NCBI RefSeq assembly: GCF_000424185.1
Contig: NZ_AUJK01000005.1
Span: 96,755 to 160,754, forward strand
DNA from: Prevotella sp. AGR2160
GTDB lineage: Bacteria; Bacteroidota; Bacteroidia; Bacteroidales; Bacteroidaceae
Length of the DNA stretch: 64,000 nt
Direction of reading: 5' to 3'
The position numbers and the translations under genes were made by a program. Shown in pieces: positions 7,297-15,216 of the stretch. Under the pieces are notes generated by a model, which worked only from the letters and a program-made list of their open reading frames with translations, was not told the DNA's origin and did no database searches. Position 1 is the stretch's first letter, and the number at the start of each line of letters is the position of its first letter.

Positions 7297-8583
7297 TTAT
7301 TTGGAGATTGCTTTGAAAGCCTGATCGAGGTCGTCGATAAGGTCCTGATAATGCTCAGTACCGATGCTCAGACGAATTGTTCCGTCGAAGATGCCCTGCT
7401 CGTTGGCCTCCTCATCACTCAGCTCGGAGTGAGTCGTACTCTTCGGATGAACCACGAGACTCTTCACGTCAGCGACATTGGCCAAAAGCGAGAAGATCTT
7501 CAGATGATCAATGAACTTGAAGGCCTCTTCCTGACCGCCCTTGATCTCGAAGGTGAAGATAGAGCCGGCACCATTGGGGAAGTAACGCTCGTAGAGGTCG
7601 TGATTCGGATGATCGGGCAGTGACGGGTGATTGATCTTCTTCACCAGCGGCTGTGTCTTCAGATAGTCGATGACCTTCAGCGTGTTGAAGACATGACGCT
7701 CTACGCGCAGACTCAGCGTCTCCAGGCCTTGAAGGAGAATCCAGGCATTGAACGGAGAGATCGTAGCACCCTCATCACGAAGGATCAGCGCACGGACACG
7801 TGTCACGAACGGTGCGGGGAGCTTGCCGAAGACAAGGCCGTGGTAGGAAGCGTCGGGCTCCGTGAAACCGGGGAACTTATCGTTCTGGAACCAGTCGAAA
7901 GTACCACCGTCAACGATGACACCACCGAGACTGCTGCCGTGGCCACCGATGAACTTCGTAGCGGAGTGGACGACGACGTCAGCACCGTGCTCGATAGGAC
8001 GGATGAGGTACGGCGTTCCGAAAGTATTGTCGACGACCAATGGAATGCCATGACGGTGTGCGATCTCTGCACTGCGGTCGATATCGGAGATATTGGAGTT
8101 CGGGTTACCGAGGGTCTCAATATACAGCAGTTTCGTGTTCGGCTTGATGGCGGCCTCAATCTCATCATAGTTGTCGGGATCAACGAAGGTCGACTCGATA
8201 CCATAACGGCTCAGCGTATGCTTCAGCAGGTTGTAAGTGCCACCGTAGATCGTCTTCGTGGCAACGACATGGTCACCGGCGAAAGCGAGGTTCGTGATGG
8301 CGTAGGTGACAGCGGCAGCACCGGAAGCGACGGCGAGGCCACCGACACCTCCCTCAAGGGCAGCGACACGGTCCTCGAAGACACCCTGCGTGGAGTTGGT
8401 CAGACGACCATAGATATTTCCGGCATCCTTCAGATGGAAACGGTCGGAGGCATGCTGGGCATTATGGAATACGTAAGATGTGGTCTGATAGATAGGCACG
8501 GCACGGGAGTCGGTTGCGGGGTCTGCCTGTTCCTGTCCAACATGAAGCTGGAGCGTCTCGAAATGATACTTGTTCTTACTCAT
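7297..8583 (-). CDS. metY: O-acetylhomoserine sulfhydrylase (aminocarboxypropyltransferase)
   Basis: A 428-residue Cys/Met-metabolism PLP enzyme that makes homocysteine from O-acetylhomoserine and sulfide, the direct-sulfhydrylation route to methionine. The PLP-binding lysine is K210 in VVHSATKFIGGHG. The length of about 428 and the N-terminal sequence ETLQLHVGQEQ are typical of MetY rather than of the shorter MetB/MetC. It lies directly upstream of cysK. A -7 element at 8636-8643 gives a leader of about 45 bases. The leader is too short for an S-adenosylmethionine riboswitch and none was seen. Confidence 0.95.
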   Translation of the reverse strand: MSKNKYHFETLQLHVGQEQADPATDSRAVPIYQTTSYVFHNAQHASDRFHLKDAGNIYGRLTNSTQGVFEDRVAALEGGVGGLAVASGAAAVTYAITNLAFAGDHVVATKTIYGGTYNLLKHTLSRYGIESTFVDPDNYDEIEAAIKPNTKLLYIETLGNPNSNISDIDRSAEIAHRHGIPLVVDNTFGTPYLIRPIEHGADVVVHSATKFIGGHGSSLGGVIVDGGTFDWFQNDKFPGFTEPDASYHGLVFGKLPAPFVTRVRALILRDEGATISPFNAWILLQGLETLSLRVERHVFNTLKVIDYLKTQPLVKKINHPSLPDHPNHDLYERYFPNGAGSIFTFEIKGGQEEAFKFIDHLKIFSLLANVADVKSLVVHPKSTTHSELSDEEANEQGIFDGTIRLSIGTEHYQDLIDDLDQAFKAISK

Positions 8584-8635
8584 ACGTCAATCCTTTCTTT
8601 TATATGTTTTACTTTTTGTTTCTTGATTACGATTG

Positions 8636-8643
8636 CAAAGGTA
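8636..8643 (-). promoter_or_regulatory. -7 promoter element for metY-cysK
   Basis: TACCTTTG followed by C on the minus strand, 53 bases before the metY ATG. The rest of the 273-base gap at 8584-8856 is AT-rich and shows no gene or clear hairpin. Confidence 0.65.
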
Positions 8644-8856
8644 CGGCACTTTTTCCAATTACGAAATCGCACAAATGGGGCATTCTGACTACCATACTTA
8701 TGGTATTTCGCTAAATAACATAGAAAAAAATCTATCTCCGAGAGATATTTTCACAGAAAAGCTATTTAAAAGGGCTAAATAACGCAGATATTTTACGGAT
8801 TTACGGGAAAAGAAACAGCGAGGTTAGGACGGCCCCAAACCCTACCTAGACGCACG

Positions 8857-10218
8857 CTACCTGATCCGGTATCTGATGCCGAGGTCGAGTTGGAACTGGG
8901 TAGGCTGGTCCTTATAGATGTTGTCGACGCTGCTGCCGTTATGGATGTAATAGCTGACACCGGGCTCCACATAGAAGGAGAGATTCTTCAGGAAAGAGAA
9001 GGACAGACCGGCAGCGGCACCGACGGAGAACTGCGGCCGATGCTCATGGACACGCTCGTCACCCGATGAGGTCTGCTGGCCCTTACTGTCCGTGAGGGTC
9101 GTCGTCACCGTTCCCTTGACGAGCTGCTCCACGGCGCCGCCGGCAGAGAGATAGGCCCGCCACGACCGGTTCTGCCAAAGGACATAGTTCATCCGCACGG
9201 GCAGACCGAGGTAATACAACCGCTGATGGTCGTCCTGCTGCCAGTTGACGCCCGTGGCCGTGAAGTCTGAGGTCAGCCGTGTCCCCGTCAGGCCTGTTGT
9301 CAGCGACCAATGGTTTGTAAGTGGAATAGAAAGGCTCAGCCCCACACGGAGTGGCTGATGGTGGTGGGCCTCTTTCTCTGCCATTCCGTTGGCCATCAGA
9401 GCATCCTGGAGCTTATCCGTAGCGGTCCCCTCACGGTTCTCAGCGTCATAATATACTCCGTCTGTAGGTGAGGCCGAGGCGAAAACGGGTGAAGACGAGG
9501 TGGAGAGGGACGACAGGGCAGCCCCGCCGACACGGGCTTCCACGAGCAGCGGTGCCTCCTCTGCCTCACGGGCGGCGGCAGACATACGGGCATAGAAAGG
9601 ATCGTTGTCCTCCATATAGCTATCCTTATGCACAGACGTCTGCGGGTGCTCTGCTGCCAACAGATTGTCCGTTGGCAGACTCTTCTCCTGCACGGAATCC
9701 GTCAAAGCCTTCATTGTCCTAAGCATAGGGGCCGAAGACGCATCCACTGCGGATACATTCTCCATAGGAGCATTTGCTGCAAGAGCATTCACTGCAGGAG
9801 TATTTGCTGCAAAGGCATTCACTGCAGGAGCCTTCGCTGCAGGCTTCTTCTCAGTTGAAGCTTCCATTGCAGAAAAAACTGCAGAGGAACCATATTGCCC
9901 GGCATTATTCGACGGACAATTTCCCGTTTGATGATTACCCCGTTGAGAATTAGCCTTTGGAGAGGGGGAAGAAACCGTACGGTCGGACAACGGCTGCGAC
10001 GGGGACGACGGGAATTCACGCCAAATGGCAATGCCACAGACGGCGACCACGGCGGCAGCGACAGCGAGACGGCGCGTCCAGAGCCACACAACCGGACGAC
10101 GAGAGACCTTTTCCCGCCGTTCCATTTCTTCCTTCACGTCCGACAACAACCCCTCGGGGGCAGGGCACTCGGCCTTGTCCATCCGTTCCTTCAAAAGTTG
10201 TTTCCAATCTTCCTGCAT
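8857..10218 (-). CDS. Anti-sigma-like inner-membrane segment fused to an outer-membrane beta-barrel (Dma-type)
   Basis: A 453-residue protein with three parts. Residues 1-50 are charged and cytosolic-looking, resembling the N-terminal region of anti-sigma factors. Residues 51-66 form one hydrophobic helix with Arg-Arg before it. Residues 67-285 are a Pro/Ala/Ser-rich linker with degenerate repeats (PAVNAFAAN, PAVNALAAN near 131-150). Residues 290-453 show alternating aromatic strands ending in IRYRIR, as in PorT/OMP_b-brl_2 barrels. It starts 4 bases after the stop of an ECF sigma gene. Dual-membrane-spanning anti-sigma factors with this plan are known in Bacteroides thetaiotaomicron, where one controls vesiculation. 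That this protein spans both membranes and binds the neighbouring sigma factor is inferred. Confidence 0.75.
   Translation of the reverse strand: MQEDWKQLLKERMDKAECPAPEGLLSDVKEEMERREKVSRRPVVWLWTRRLAVAAAVVAVCGIAIWREFPSSPSQPLSDRTVSSPSPKANSQRGNHQTGNCPSNNAGQYGSSAVFSAMEASTEKKPAAKAPAVNAFAANTPAVNALAANAPMENVSAVDASSAPMLRTMKALTDSVQEKSLPTDNLLAAEHPQTSVHKDSYMEDNDPFYARMSAAAREAEEAPLLVEARVGGAALSSLSTSSSPVFASASPTDGVYYDAENREGTATDKLQDALMANGMAEKEAHHHQPLRVGLSLSIPLTNHWSLTTGLTGTRLTSDFTATGVNWQQDDHQRLYYLGLPVRMNYVLWQNRSWRAYLSAGGAVEQLVKGTVTTTLTDSKGQQTSSGDERVHEHRPQFSVGAAAGLSFSFLKNLSFYVEPGVSYYIHNGSSVDNIYKDQPTQFQLDLGIRYRIR
9727..9846 (-). repeat. Degenerate repeats encoding the Ala-rich linker
   Basis: Imperfect 15- to 30-base units around GCATTYRCTGCA recur here, encoding the PAVNAFAAN-like segments of the periplasmic linker. 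The units differ in sequence and number, as expected of a length-variable spacer. Confidence 0.5.
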
Positions 10219-10222
10219 GACA

Positions 10223-10777
10223 TTATTGGTTTTGTTGTCGTTTTACTTCCCGCAACATACGGGCCAGCATATTCTTCGCTTTATAATATTGTGAGGCCGA
10301 CGTGTCAGCCTTGATACCGAGCATCTGCGCAATCTCCTGATGACTGTGTCCCTCAATGGCGTAGAGGTTGAATACGGTACGGTAGCCGGGCGGCAGCTGT
10401 TGGATGCAGTTGATGATCGTTTCCGTCGTGATTCCCTCGAGTTGCGGTTCCTCATCGGGGAGGTCAGGGAGATCCGTATCCGGTCGTACTTTCTGGGCTG
10501 CAGACTGACGGCGCAGCAGTGACAGCGCCTCGTTGACGACGATACGGCTCATCCAGCCCTTCAGCGTCCCCCGTCCCCGGTATTCGAAGTTGCCGATATT
10601 CGTAAAGATTTTGATCAGCGCTTCCTGCAACACATCCTTCAGATCGTCATCATCCGTGATATAACGGGCACAGACCGCCGTCAGATAACCCGAATACTGG
10701 CTATACAGCACATCCATCGCAGAGGAATCTCCCCTACGGAAACGGTCGATGATGCTCTGCTCAATGTCCTGTGCCAT
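10223..10777 (-). CDS. ECF-type sigma-70 family RNA polymerase sigma factor
   Basis: A 184-residue extracytoplasmic-function sigma factor. Region 2 spans about residues 12-78 (DLKDVLQEALIKIF and GTLKGWMSRIVVNEALSLLRR), and region 4 about 118-175 (LPPGYRTVFNLYAIEGHSHQEIAQMLGI, a helix-turn-helix). No region 3 is present, as is usual in the ECF group. It is the first gene of a two-gene unit with the anti-sigma/barrel protein, so it is probably held inactive at the inner membrane until an envelope signal is received. The -7-like element TATTTTTG at 10844-10851 could be housekeeping or autoregulated. Confidence 0.9.
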   Translation of the reverse strand: MAQDIEQSIIDRFRRGDSSAMDVLYSQYSGYLTAVCARYITDDDDLKDVLQEALIKIFTNIGNFEYRGRGTLKGWMSRIVVNEALSLLRRQSAAQKVRPDTDLPDLPDEEPQLEGITTETIINCIQQLPPGYRTVFNLYAIEGHSHQEIAQMLGIKADTSASQYYKAKNMLARMLREVKRQQNQ

Positions 10778-10843
10778 ATCTGATGTTCATATATATAATA
10801 AGGTGAAGGATGAATCCTTGCCCAATAAGAGAAAATATTTTTG

Positions 10844-10851
10844 CAAAAATA
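10844..10851 (-). promoter_or_regulatory. -7 promoter element for the sigma factor gene
   Basis: TATTTTTG on the minus strand, 66 bases before the start codon, next to a TTTTTGCAAAAA palindrome at 10839-10850. The region is shared with the divergent lipoprotein gene, before which ATTCTTTG (10886-10893) is a weaker match. Confidence 0.45.
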
Positions 10852-10927
10852 GCAAAAAAAATCATCCCTCGGGCAAGGAACAGCCATTCTTTGCATTAGA
10901 GGGACAAAAATAAAAGACAAAAAGACA

Positions 10928-11395
10928 ATGAAAACGAAAATGATTCTCGGTGCCCTCTGCATGGGAGTTCTTCTGTTCTCTTCCTGTTCCACCACAAACG
11001 GACTCGTCAAGAGCACGGAAGCACAACATTATTATTACAGTAACGAGGCTCCCGATGAGGATGCCGTGCTGAAGATCACGAATCAGACTGATTTCGACCG
11101 CTATTTCGGTGAGGCCGCCGTCATGGGTAAGAACGGACAGCCTACGAAGATTGACTGGTCAAAGCAGATGGTCATCGCCAAGGTGCTGAAGACGACAAAC
11201 CGCTGTACGGAGATCAGTAACATGCAGCTCCGCGAGACGGACAGCCATGAGCTCACCCTCTCCTACTGCCTCCACAGTAAGGCCCCACAGAGCTATTCCA
11301 TCAAACCCATGGCCATGCTCATTGTCGACAAGAAATACGCCGACTATACCGTCAAGGAAAAAGCGATGGAGAACTGCTGCGTAAAAAAAAAGTAA
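10928..11395 (+). CDS. PrcB-like lipoprotein, zero-frame product
   Basis: A 155-residue lipoprotein: signal peptide and lipobox LFSSC with the acylated cysteine at C20. Residues about 45-140 (ITNQTDFDRYF, IDWSKQMVIAKV, SIKPMAMLIV) resemble the PrcB C-terminal domain, a small protease-associated fold. That match is by eye only. The zero frame ends in VKKK-stop at a run of nine A residues. An in-phase A AAA AAG heptamer at 11386-11392 directly precedes the TAA, and the -1 frame continues open to 11658. A 243-residue fusion product is therefore possible by programmed -1 frameshifting. Alternatively the gene is broken by homopolymer slippage, or the assembly is wrong at the A run. Confidence 0.7.
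   Translation: MKTKMILGALCMGVLLFSSCSTTNGLVKSTEAQHYYYSNEAPDEDAVLKITNQTDFDRYFGEAAVMGKNGQPTKIDWSKQMVIAKVLKTTNRCTEISNMQLRETDSHELTLSYCLHSKAPQSYSIKPMAMLIVDKKYADYTVKEKAMENCCVKKK
11386..11392 (+). promoter_or_regulatory. Candidate -1 ribosomal frameshift site (A AAA AAG before UAA)
   Basis: The heptamer A AAA AAG lies in the correct phase (codons AAA at 11387-11389 and AAG at 11390-11392), and the zero-frame stop follows at once. This is the sequence used in dnaX. A weak 9-bp inverted repeat (ATCATAAAA at 11406-11414 and TTTTATGAT at 11455-11463) lies downstream. Confidence 0.55.
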
Positions 11396-11658
11396 AGTTT
11401 CCTGATCATAAAACGACTTTCACAAAAGACGCTCCCTCCCGTGTCCTCATTATCTTTTATGATGCCACGGTGGGCAAGCAACCGCTCTTGAAGGCTGTCA
11501 AGGCCTTCAAGGGCGATCTTGTCTATGACTATCAGAACTTCAATGGCATCGCCGTCACTATGCCTGAAGGGACGGATATGGACAAAGCCATCGACAAATT
11601 CAAGAAAGTCAAAGGGGTACTAACCGTTGAACGCGACCGGGTGATGCAATTACAATGA
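11392..11658 (+). CDS. -1 frame continuation: inhibitor-I9-like domain
   Basis: From the A run the -1 frame is open for 88 codons to a TGA at 11656-11658. The text PSRVLIIFYDATVGK, YDYQNFNGIAVTMP and KKVKGVLTVERDRVMQL resembles the inhibitor I9 / subtilisin propeptide fold: a strand, a helix, then the characteristic NGxAV and a terminal GVxxVExD segment. It lacks a signal peptide. The only plausible independent start is GTG at 11470, which would remove the first strand, so expression as an extension of the upstream lipoprotein is more likely. It overlaps the 3' end of the convergent murK-murQ gene by 9 bases. Confidence 0.6.
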   Translation, partial: VKFPDHKTTFTKDAPSRVLIIFYDATVGKQPLLKAVKAFKGDLVYDYQNFNGIAVTMPEGTDMDKAIDKFKKVKGVLTVERDRVMQLQ

Positions 11659-13467
11659 ATGCTCTTCCAACGCCTTCTCCACCGACCCATGGAGGAGAAG
11701 GAGACGGCGGGCCTTACTATAGTCGATATGCAAGGCTTCAACGAGCATGCGCGTGCCACGGTCGATGAGTTTCTGATTCGTCAGTTGCATGTTCACCATC
11801 CGGTTGCCTTTCACGCGACCCAAACGAATCATCACGGCCGTGGAAATCATGTTCAAGATCATTTTCTGTCCCGTGCCCGACTTCATCCGAGAACTCCCCG
11901 TGATAAATTCCGGACCGACGATCATCTCTATCGCCACATCGGCGGCAGCGGCAAGAGGCGTATGCGGATTACTCGTGATACATCCCGTTAGGATCCCATG
12001 GTCGTGGGCTTTCTCTACGGCGCCGACGACATAGGGTGTTGTCCCCGAGGCAGCGATACCGATGACCGTATCCTCTTGGTTTACGCCATGCGCCAGCAGT
12101 TCCTGCCATCCGGCATCGGAATCATCCTCCGCCTTCTCCACGGCATTGCGCAAAGCTGTGTCTCCCCCGGCGATGAGACCGATGACAAAGGTCGGCGGGA
12201 CACCGAAGGTCGGCGGCAGTTCGGAGGCGTCGAGAACACCGAGGCGTCCGCTCGTCCCCGCTCCAAGATAGAATATTCTGCCGCCTTTCCGCATGCGCGG
12301 CACGATCTGCTCGACGAGTTGCGCCACCGTGGGCAGCACTTTCTCTATCGTGGGGGCTACTTTCTGATCCTCGATATTCATATCACGCAACAGATCGATG
12401 ACGGACCGTGTCTCCAGATGGTCATAATGTGAAGGCTGTTCAGTAATCGGGAGAGAAGATTCCTTATCGGTCAGTGATGCATCCTTATCGGTCAGTGATG
12501 CATCCATGTCGGTCAGTGTTGTTTCCTTATCCTGCTGAGGGAGCACAGCGGAAGACCGATCACCCGGGCGGTCGGCCACCACTTGTTTCTGAGCATGAAG
12601 ATGATAGTCCACGAGGCCGTCCATCGGTGCCTGGATGATGCGTCCGAGATGCATGCCCTCCGCCTCTATTGCCGTCTGCAAAGGCTCCCGGAAATGCCAG
12701 GCGATAGAGCCCACAAAACCGACGGGAAGCCAGTCACTGCCGTCATAAAGCCGCACATTCCGACGAAGAAAGGCACGGAAGCTACGGACGACAAGGACAT
12801 AGATACTCTCCTCATCGAGATGACGGGAGAGGAACGGCGTGAAGGAAGCCAGGAAGCGGTTCGGCATCGGTTGGTGGTATACCTTATCAATAATCTCTGA
12901 AAGGGAAATGGGATATTCCCCATGAAACTTCTCGATGACCGATGAAGGCAACTGTCGCTTGAAGATATCGCCGATGAGCGTACGGCCGAGGACGGCACCA
13001 CTGCCCTCATCGCCAAGGATCATGCCAAGCGGAGAGACATTCTCGAGCATCTTTGTGCCGTCATAACTGCAAGAGTTGCTCCCCGTACCGAGGATACAGG
13101 CGATGCCGGGCGCATGACCGAGGACGCCACGGGCGGCTCCGAGCATGTCGGAGGCAACCTCACAATTATCCTTCACGTGAAGAACAGCCCGCAGGGCCTT
13201 GGCGACGACGGGACTTTTCTCCTTCGTACATCCGGCGCCATAGAAATACACGTCCTCAATGGAGATTGCCGAGGAAGCGCCCTGTCGGTCAGCCGTTCCT
13301 TGCAACTGCGGCACAAGTTCCCGTTGCAAAAGGTCAACAATCTCCTGCTCCGAAAGATAAACGGGGTTGAAACCAGTTGTCTTCAACCGCATCGTCTTTC
13401 CATCCTCAGACAACAAGCACCAGTCGGTCTTCGTAGAGCCACAGTCGGCAATGAGTATTTTCTTCAT
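11650..13467 (-). CDS. murQ: BadF/BadG-type sugar kinase fused to N-acetylmuramic acid 6-phosphate etherase
   Basis: One chain of 605 residues carries two enzymes of peptidoglycan recycling. Residues 1-290 are an ASKHA-fold BadF/BadG N-acetylhexosamine kinase (IADCGSTKTDW near 6-16, ILGTGSNSC and ILGDEGSGAVLG further on). Residues about 342-605 are MurQ, with the SIS-domain sequences GAGTSGRLGVLDASELPPTFG and SSRMKSGTGQKMILN. MurQ cleaves the lactyl ether of MurNAc-6-phosphate, so the kinase half is likely MurK-like and supplies the substrate. The linker holds LTDKDAS repeats. I chose the ATG at 13467 because a -7-like element (GACCTTTG, 13495-13502) would overlap the start at 13497. Confidence 0.85.
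   Translation of the reverse strand: MKKILIADCGSTKTDWCLLSEDGKTMRLKTTGFNPVYLSEQEIVDLLQRELVPQLQGTADRQGASSAISIEDVYFYGAGCTKEKSPVVAKALRAVLHVKDNCEVASDMLGAARGVLGHAPGIACILGTGSNSCSYDGTKMLENVSPLGMILGDEGSGAVLGRTLIGDIFKRQLPSSVIEKFHGEYPISLSEIIDKVYHQPMPNRFLASFTPFLSRHLDEESIYVLVVRSFRAFLRRNVRLYDGSDWLPVGFVGSIAWHFREPLQTAIEAEGMHLGRIIQAPMDGLVDYHLHAQKQVVADRPGDRSSAVLPQQDKETTLTDMDASLTDKDASLTDKESSLPITEQPSHYDHLETRSVIDLLRDMNIEDQKVAPTIEKVLPTVAQLVEQIVPRMRKGGRIFYLGAGTSGRLGVLDASELPPTFGVPPTFVIGLIAGGDTALRNAVEKAEDDSDAGWQELLAHGVNQEDTVIGIAASGTTPYVVGAVEKAHDHGILTGCITSNPHTPLAAAADVAIEMIVGPEFITGSSRMKSGTGQKMILNMISTAVMIRLGRVKGNRMVNMQLTNQKLIDRGTRMLVEALHIDYSKARRLLLLHGSVEKALEEHSL
12462..12533 (-). repeat. 21-bp tandem repeat in the murK-murQ linker
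   Basis: About three copies of a 21-base unit containing ATCGGTCAGTGATGCATCC, the last diverged. They encode LTDMDAS, LTDKDAS and LTDKESS between the two enzyme domains, which suggests a flexible, length-variable linker. Confidence 0.75.
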
Positions 13468-13494
13468 TTTCACCTTTTCAAAAGAATTCTTTTG

Positions 13495-13502
13495 CAAAGG
13501 TC
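13495..13502 (-). promoter_or_regulatory. Probable -7 element for the murK-murQ fusion
   Basis: GACCTTTG followed by C on the minus strand differs from TAnnTTTG in the first base. Its position, 28 bases before ATG 13467, fits a short leader. Confidence 0.4.
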
Positions 13503-13635
13503 TTAAGAATTCTTCAATTATGCAAGTTTTTCATGGCAAAAACAAAAACATTACGGGTACGACAGGCCGTTTGATTGAACGAAAACCTTAAAAACAAAAT
13601 AAAAACCACGGAATGAACGGAGGAACTGACTCATT

Positions 13636-13678
13636 AAACCTCCCCTCCCTTTCGGGGAGGGGTCGGGGGAGAGGCTTT
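13636..13678. repeat. Dispersed CCCCGAAAGGGAGGG hairpin repeat, copy 2
   Basis: The reverse complement reads AAAGCCTCTC, then CTCCCCGAAAGGGAGGG, and matches 2593-2630. A CCTCCCC/GGGGAGG stem is possible. It ends at the inositol-phosphate synthase stop and may also act as part of its terminator. Confidence 0.7.
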
Positions 13679-13679
13679 G

Positions 13680-14987
13680 TTAGTCTATTTCTTCATCTGC
13701 CTCATAGCCACCCATCTCACGGATGGCATTCTTCAGCATGACATACTGGTCGAAGAGGTTATTGACAGCCTCCTCACCCTTCGTATAGTCGTGCATCGGA
13801 CTCTTGAGGAAGAAACTCAGGAAGCGCTGGATGCCATAACGGCCGGCACGGGCAGCGAGATCACTGAGCAGCGTGAGGTCGAGGAGCAGCGGCGCAGCGA
13901 GGATGGAGTCACGGCAGAGGAAGTTGATCTTGATCTGCATGGGATAGCCCATCCAACCAAAGATATCGATGTTGTCCCAGCCCTCCTTGTTGTCGTTACG
14001 GGGCGGATAATAGTTGATACGTACCTTATGGTAGATATTTCCGTAGAGGTCGGGCTGGTCCTCCTTACGCAAGATCGTCTCCAACGTAGAGAGCTTCGAC
14101 ACCTCTTTTGTATGGAAGTTGGCCGGCTCATCGAGGACGAGGCCGTCACGGTTGCCGAGGATATTCGTGGAGAACCAACCGGCGAGGCCGAGGTTACGGA
14201 CCTTGAGGATCGGAGCGAAACCGGACTTCACGAGGGTCTGACCGGTCTTGAAATCCTTACCGGCGATAGGCATCTTCGTCTTCTCAGCGAGCTCCCACAT
14301 AGCCGGGATATCGACGGTGGTGTTCGGCGCGCCCATGATGAACGGACAACCTTCCGTCAGGGCGGCATAGGCATAGCACATCGACGGTGCGACATGGTCG
14401 CGGTCGTCAGCCTTCATGGCTGCCTCCAGACAGGCGAGGGTGCCATGAACCTGTTCGTTATAAGGAACATAAATCTCCGTGGATGCTGCCCAAATGACAA
14501 CGATACGATTTACGCCCGTGCGGGCCTTGAAATCCTCAATATCTTTCTTGATGGCCAGGACCATATCCCAACGTGTCTTGCAGTCCTTCACGTTGTCGCC
14601 CGTGAGGCGCTTGGCATAGTTATGGTCGAAGGCGGCCTTCATCGGCACGATCTGCTCGAGCTCATCACGCACCGGCTCGATGTCCTTGGCCTTCAGCACC
14701 TCGGCGTAGACGGCAGCCTGATAGGCATTCTGCGGATACACATCCCAGCAGCCGAAGACGATATCATCGAGCTTGGCCAACGGGACAATGTCTTTATAAT
14801 GGAGATATTTCTTCTCCGCACCTTTTCCGACACGAATCTTGTCATACTGTGTCATCGAACCGATCGGCTTGGCCATTCCCTTGCGGGTCATGAGTACACC
14901 GGTCATGAAGGTCGTAGCCACGGCACCGCAGCCGACGACGAGAATTCCTAATTTTCCCTCAGCGGGTTTCACGTTTGATTGTTTCAT
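13680..14987 (-). CDS. ino1: Inositol-3-phosphate synthase
   Basis: A 435-residue NAD-dependent enzyme converting glucose 6-phosphate to 1L-myo-inositol 3-phosphate. The N-terminal Rossmann segment LGILVVGCGAVATTF (13-27) and the later VVIWAASTEIYVPYN, GAPNTTVDIP and KINFLCRDSILAAPLLLDL segments are characteristic of the Ino1 family. In Bacteroidetes this enzyme feeds phosphatidylinositol and inositol phosphoceramide, so it probably serves lipid synthesis here. It is monocistronic by spacing. A -7 element (TATTTTTG) lies at 15020-15027, leaving a leader of about 25 bases. The divergent neighbour is hmuY. Confidence 0.95.
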   Translation of the reverse strand: MKQSNVKPAEGKLGILVVGCGAVATTFMTGVLMTRKGMAKPIGSMTQYDKIRVGKGAEKKYLHYKDIVPLAKLDDIVFGCWDVYPQNAYQAAVYAEVLKAKDIEPVRDELEQIVPMKAAFDHNYAKRLTGDNVKDCKTRWDMVLAIKKDIEDFKARTGVNRIVVIWAASTEIYVPYNEQVHGTLACLEAAMKADDRDHVAPSMCYAYAALTEGCPFIMGAPNTTVDIPAMWELAEKTKMPIAGKDFKTGQTLVKSGFAPILKVRNLGLAGWFSTNILGNRDGLVLDEPANFHTKEVSKLSTLETILRKEDQPDLYGNIYHKVRINYYPPRNDNKEGWDNIDIFGWMGYPMQIKINFLCRDSILAAPLLLDLTLLSDLAARAGRYGIQRFLSFFLKSPMHDYTKGEEAVNNLFDQYVMLKNAIREMGGYEADEEID

Positions 14988-15019
14988 TTTCTAGTTACTA
15001 AAATTAAATAGACTGTCGG

Positions 15020-15027
15020 CAAAAATA
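15020..15027 (-). promoter_or_regulatory. -7 promoter element for ino1
   Basis: TATTTTTG followed by CC on the minus strand, 33 bases before the ATG at 14987. Confidence 0.55.
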
Positions 15028-15167
15028 GCAAATAATATCGAAAAGAGCAACCTTTGTTCCGTTTTTTAATATGAAAAAGGAAGAAATAAACATTCAATAC
15101 TTATCATTTTACAACATTATACCCAAAATCATCATAAATAGTGATTGCGGGTAACGTAAAAAAATCG

Positions 15168-15175
15168 TAACTTTG
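15168..15175 (+). promoter_or_regulatory. -7 promoter element for hmuY-hmuR
   Basis: TAACTTTG followed by C, with TTG at 15144-15146 about 21 bases upstream as a -33 candidate. It precedes the hmuY ATG by 42 bases. No obvious iron-box was recognised. Confidence 0.65.
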
Positions 15176-15216
15176 CAAACGATTACAAAAAGGATAAACC
15201 ACAATTTAATTTTTAG

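Noticed and set aside
7627..8688. 353-codon plus-strand frame opposite metY
   Set aside because: Antisense shadow of a clear PLP enzyme. Composition is dominated by Asp/Arg/Val, and it reads through the metY promoter.
8584..8856. SAM riboswitch upstream of metY
   Set aside because: The leader after the -7 element is only about 45 bases and lacks the paired P1-P3 structure. No other riboswitch fold was seen in the gap.
13467..13497. Upstream start of the murK-murQ fusion (MQKNSFEKVK extension)
   Set aside because: It would overlap the predicted promoter, and the ATG at 13467 directly precedes the conserved KKILIADCGS strand.
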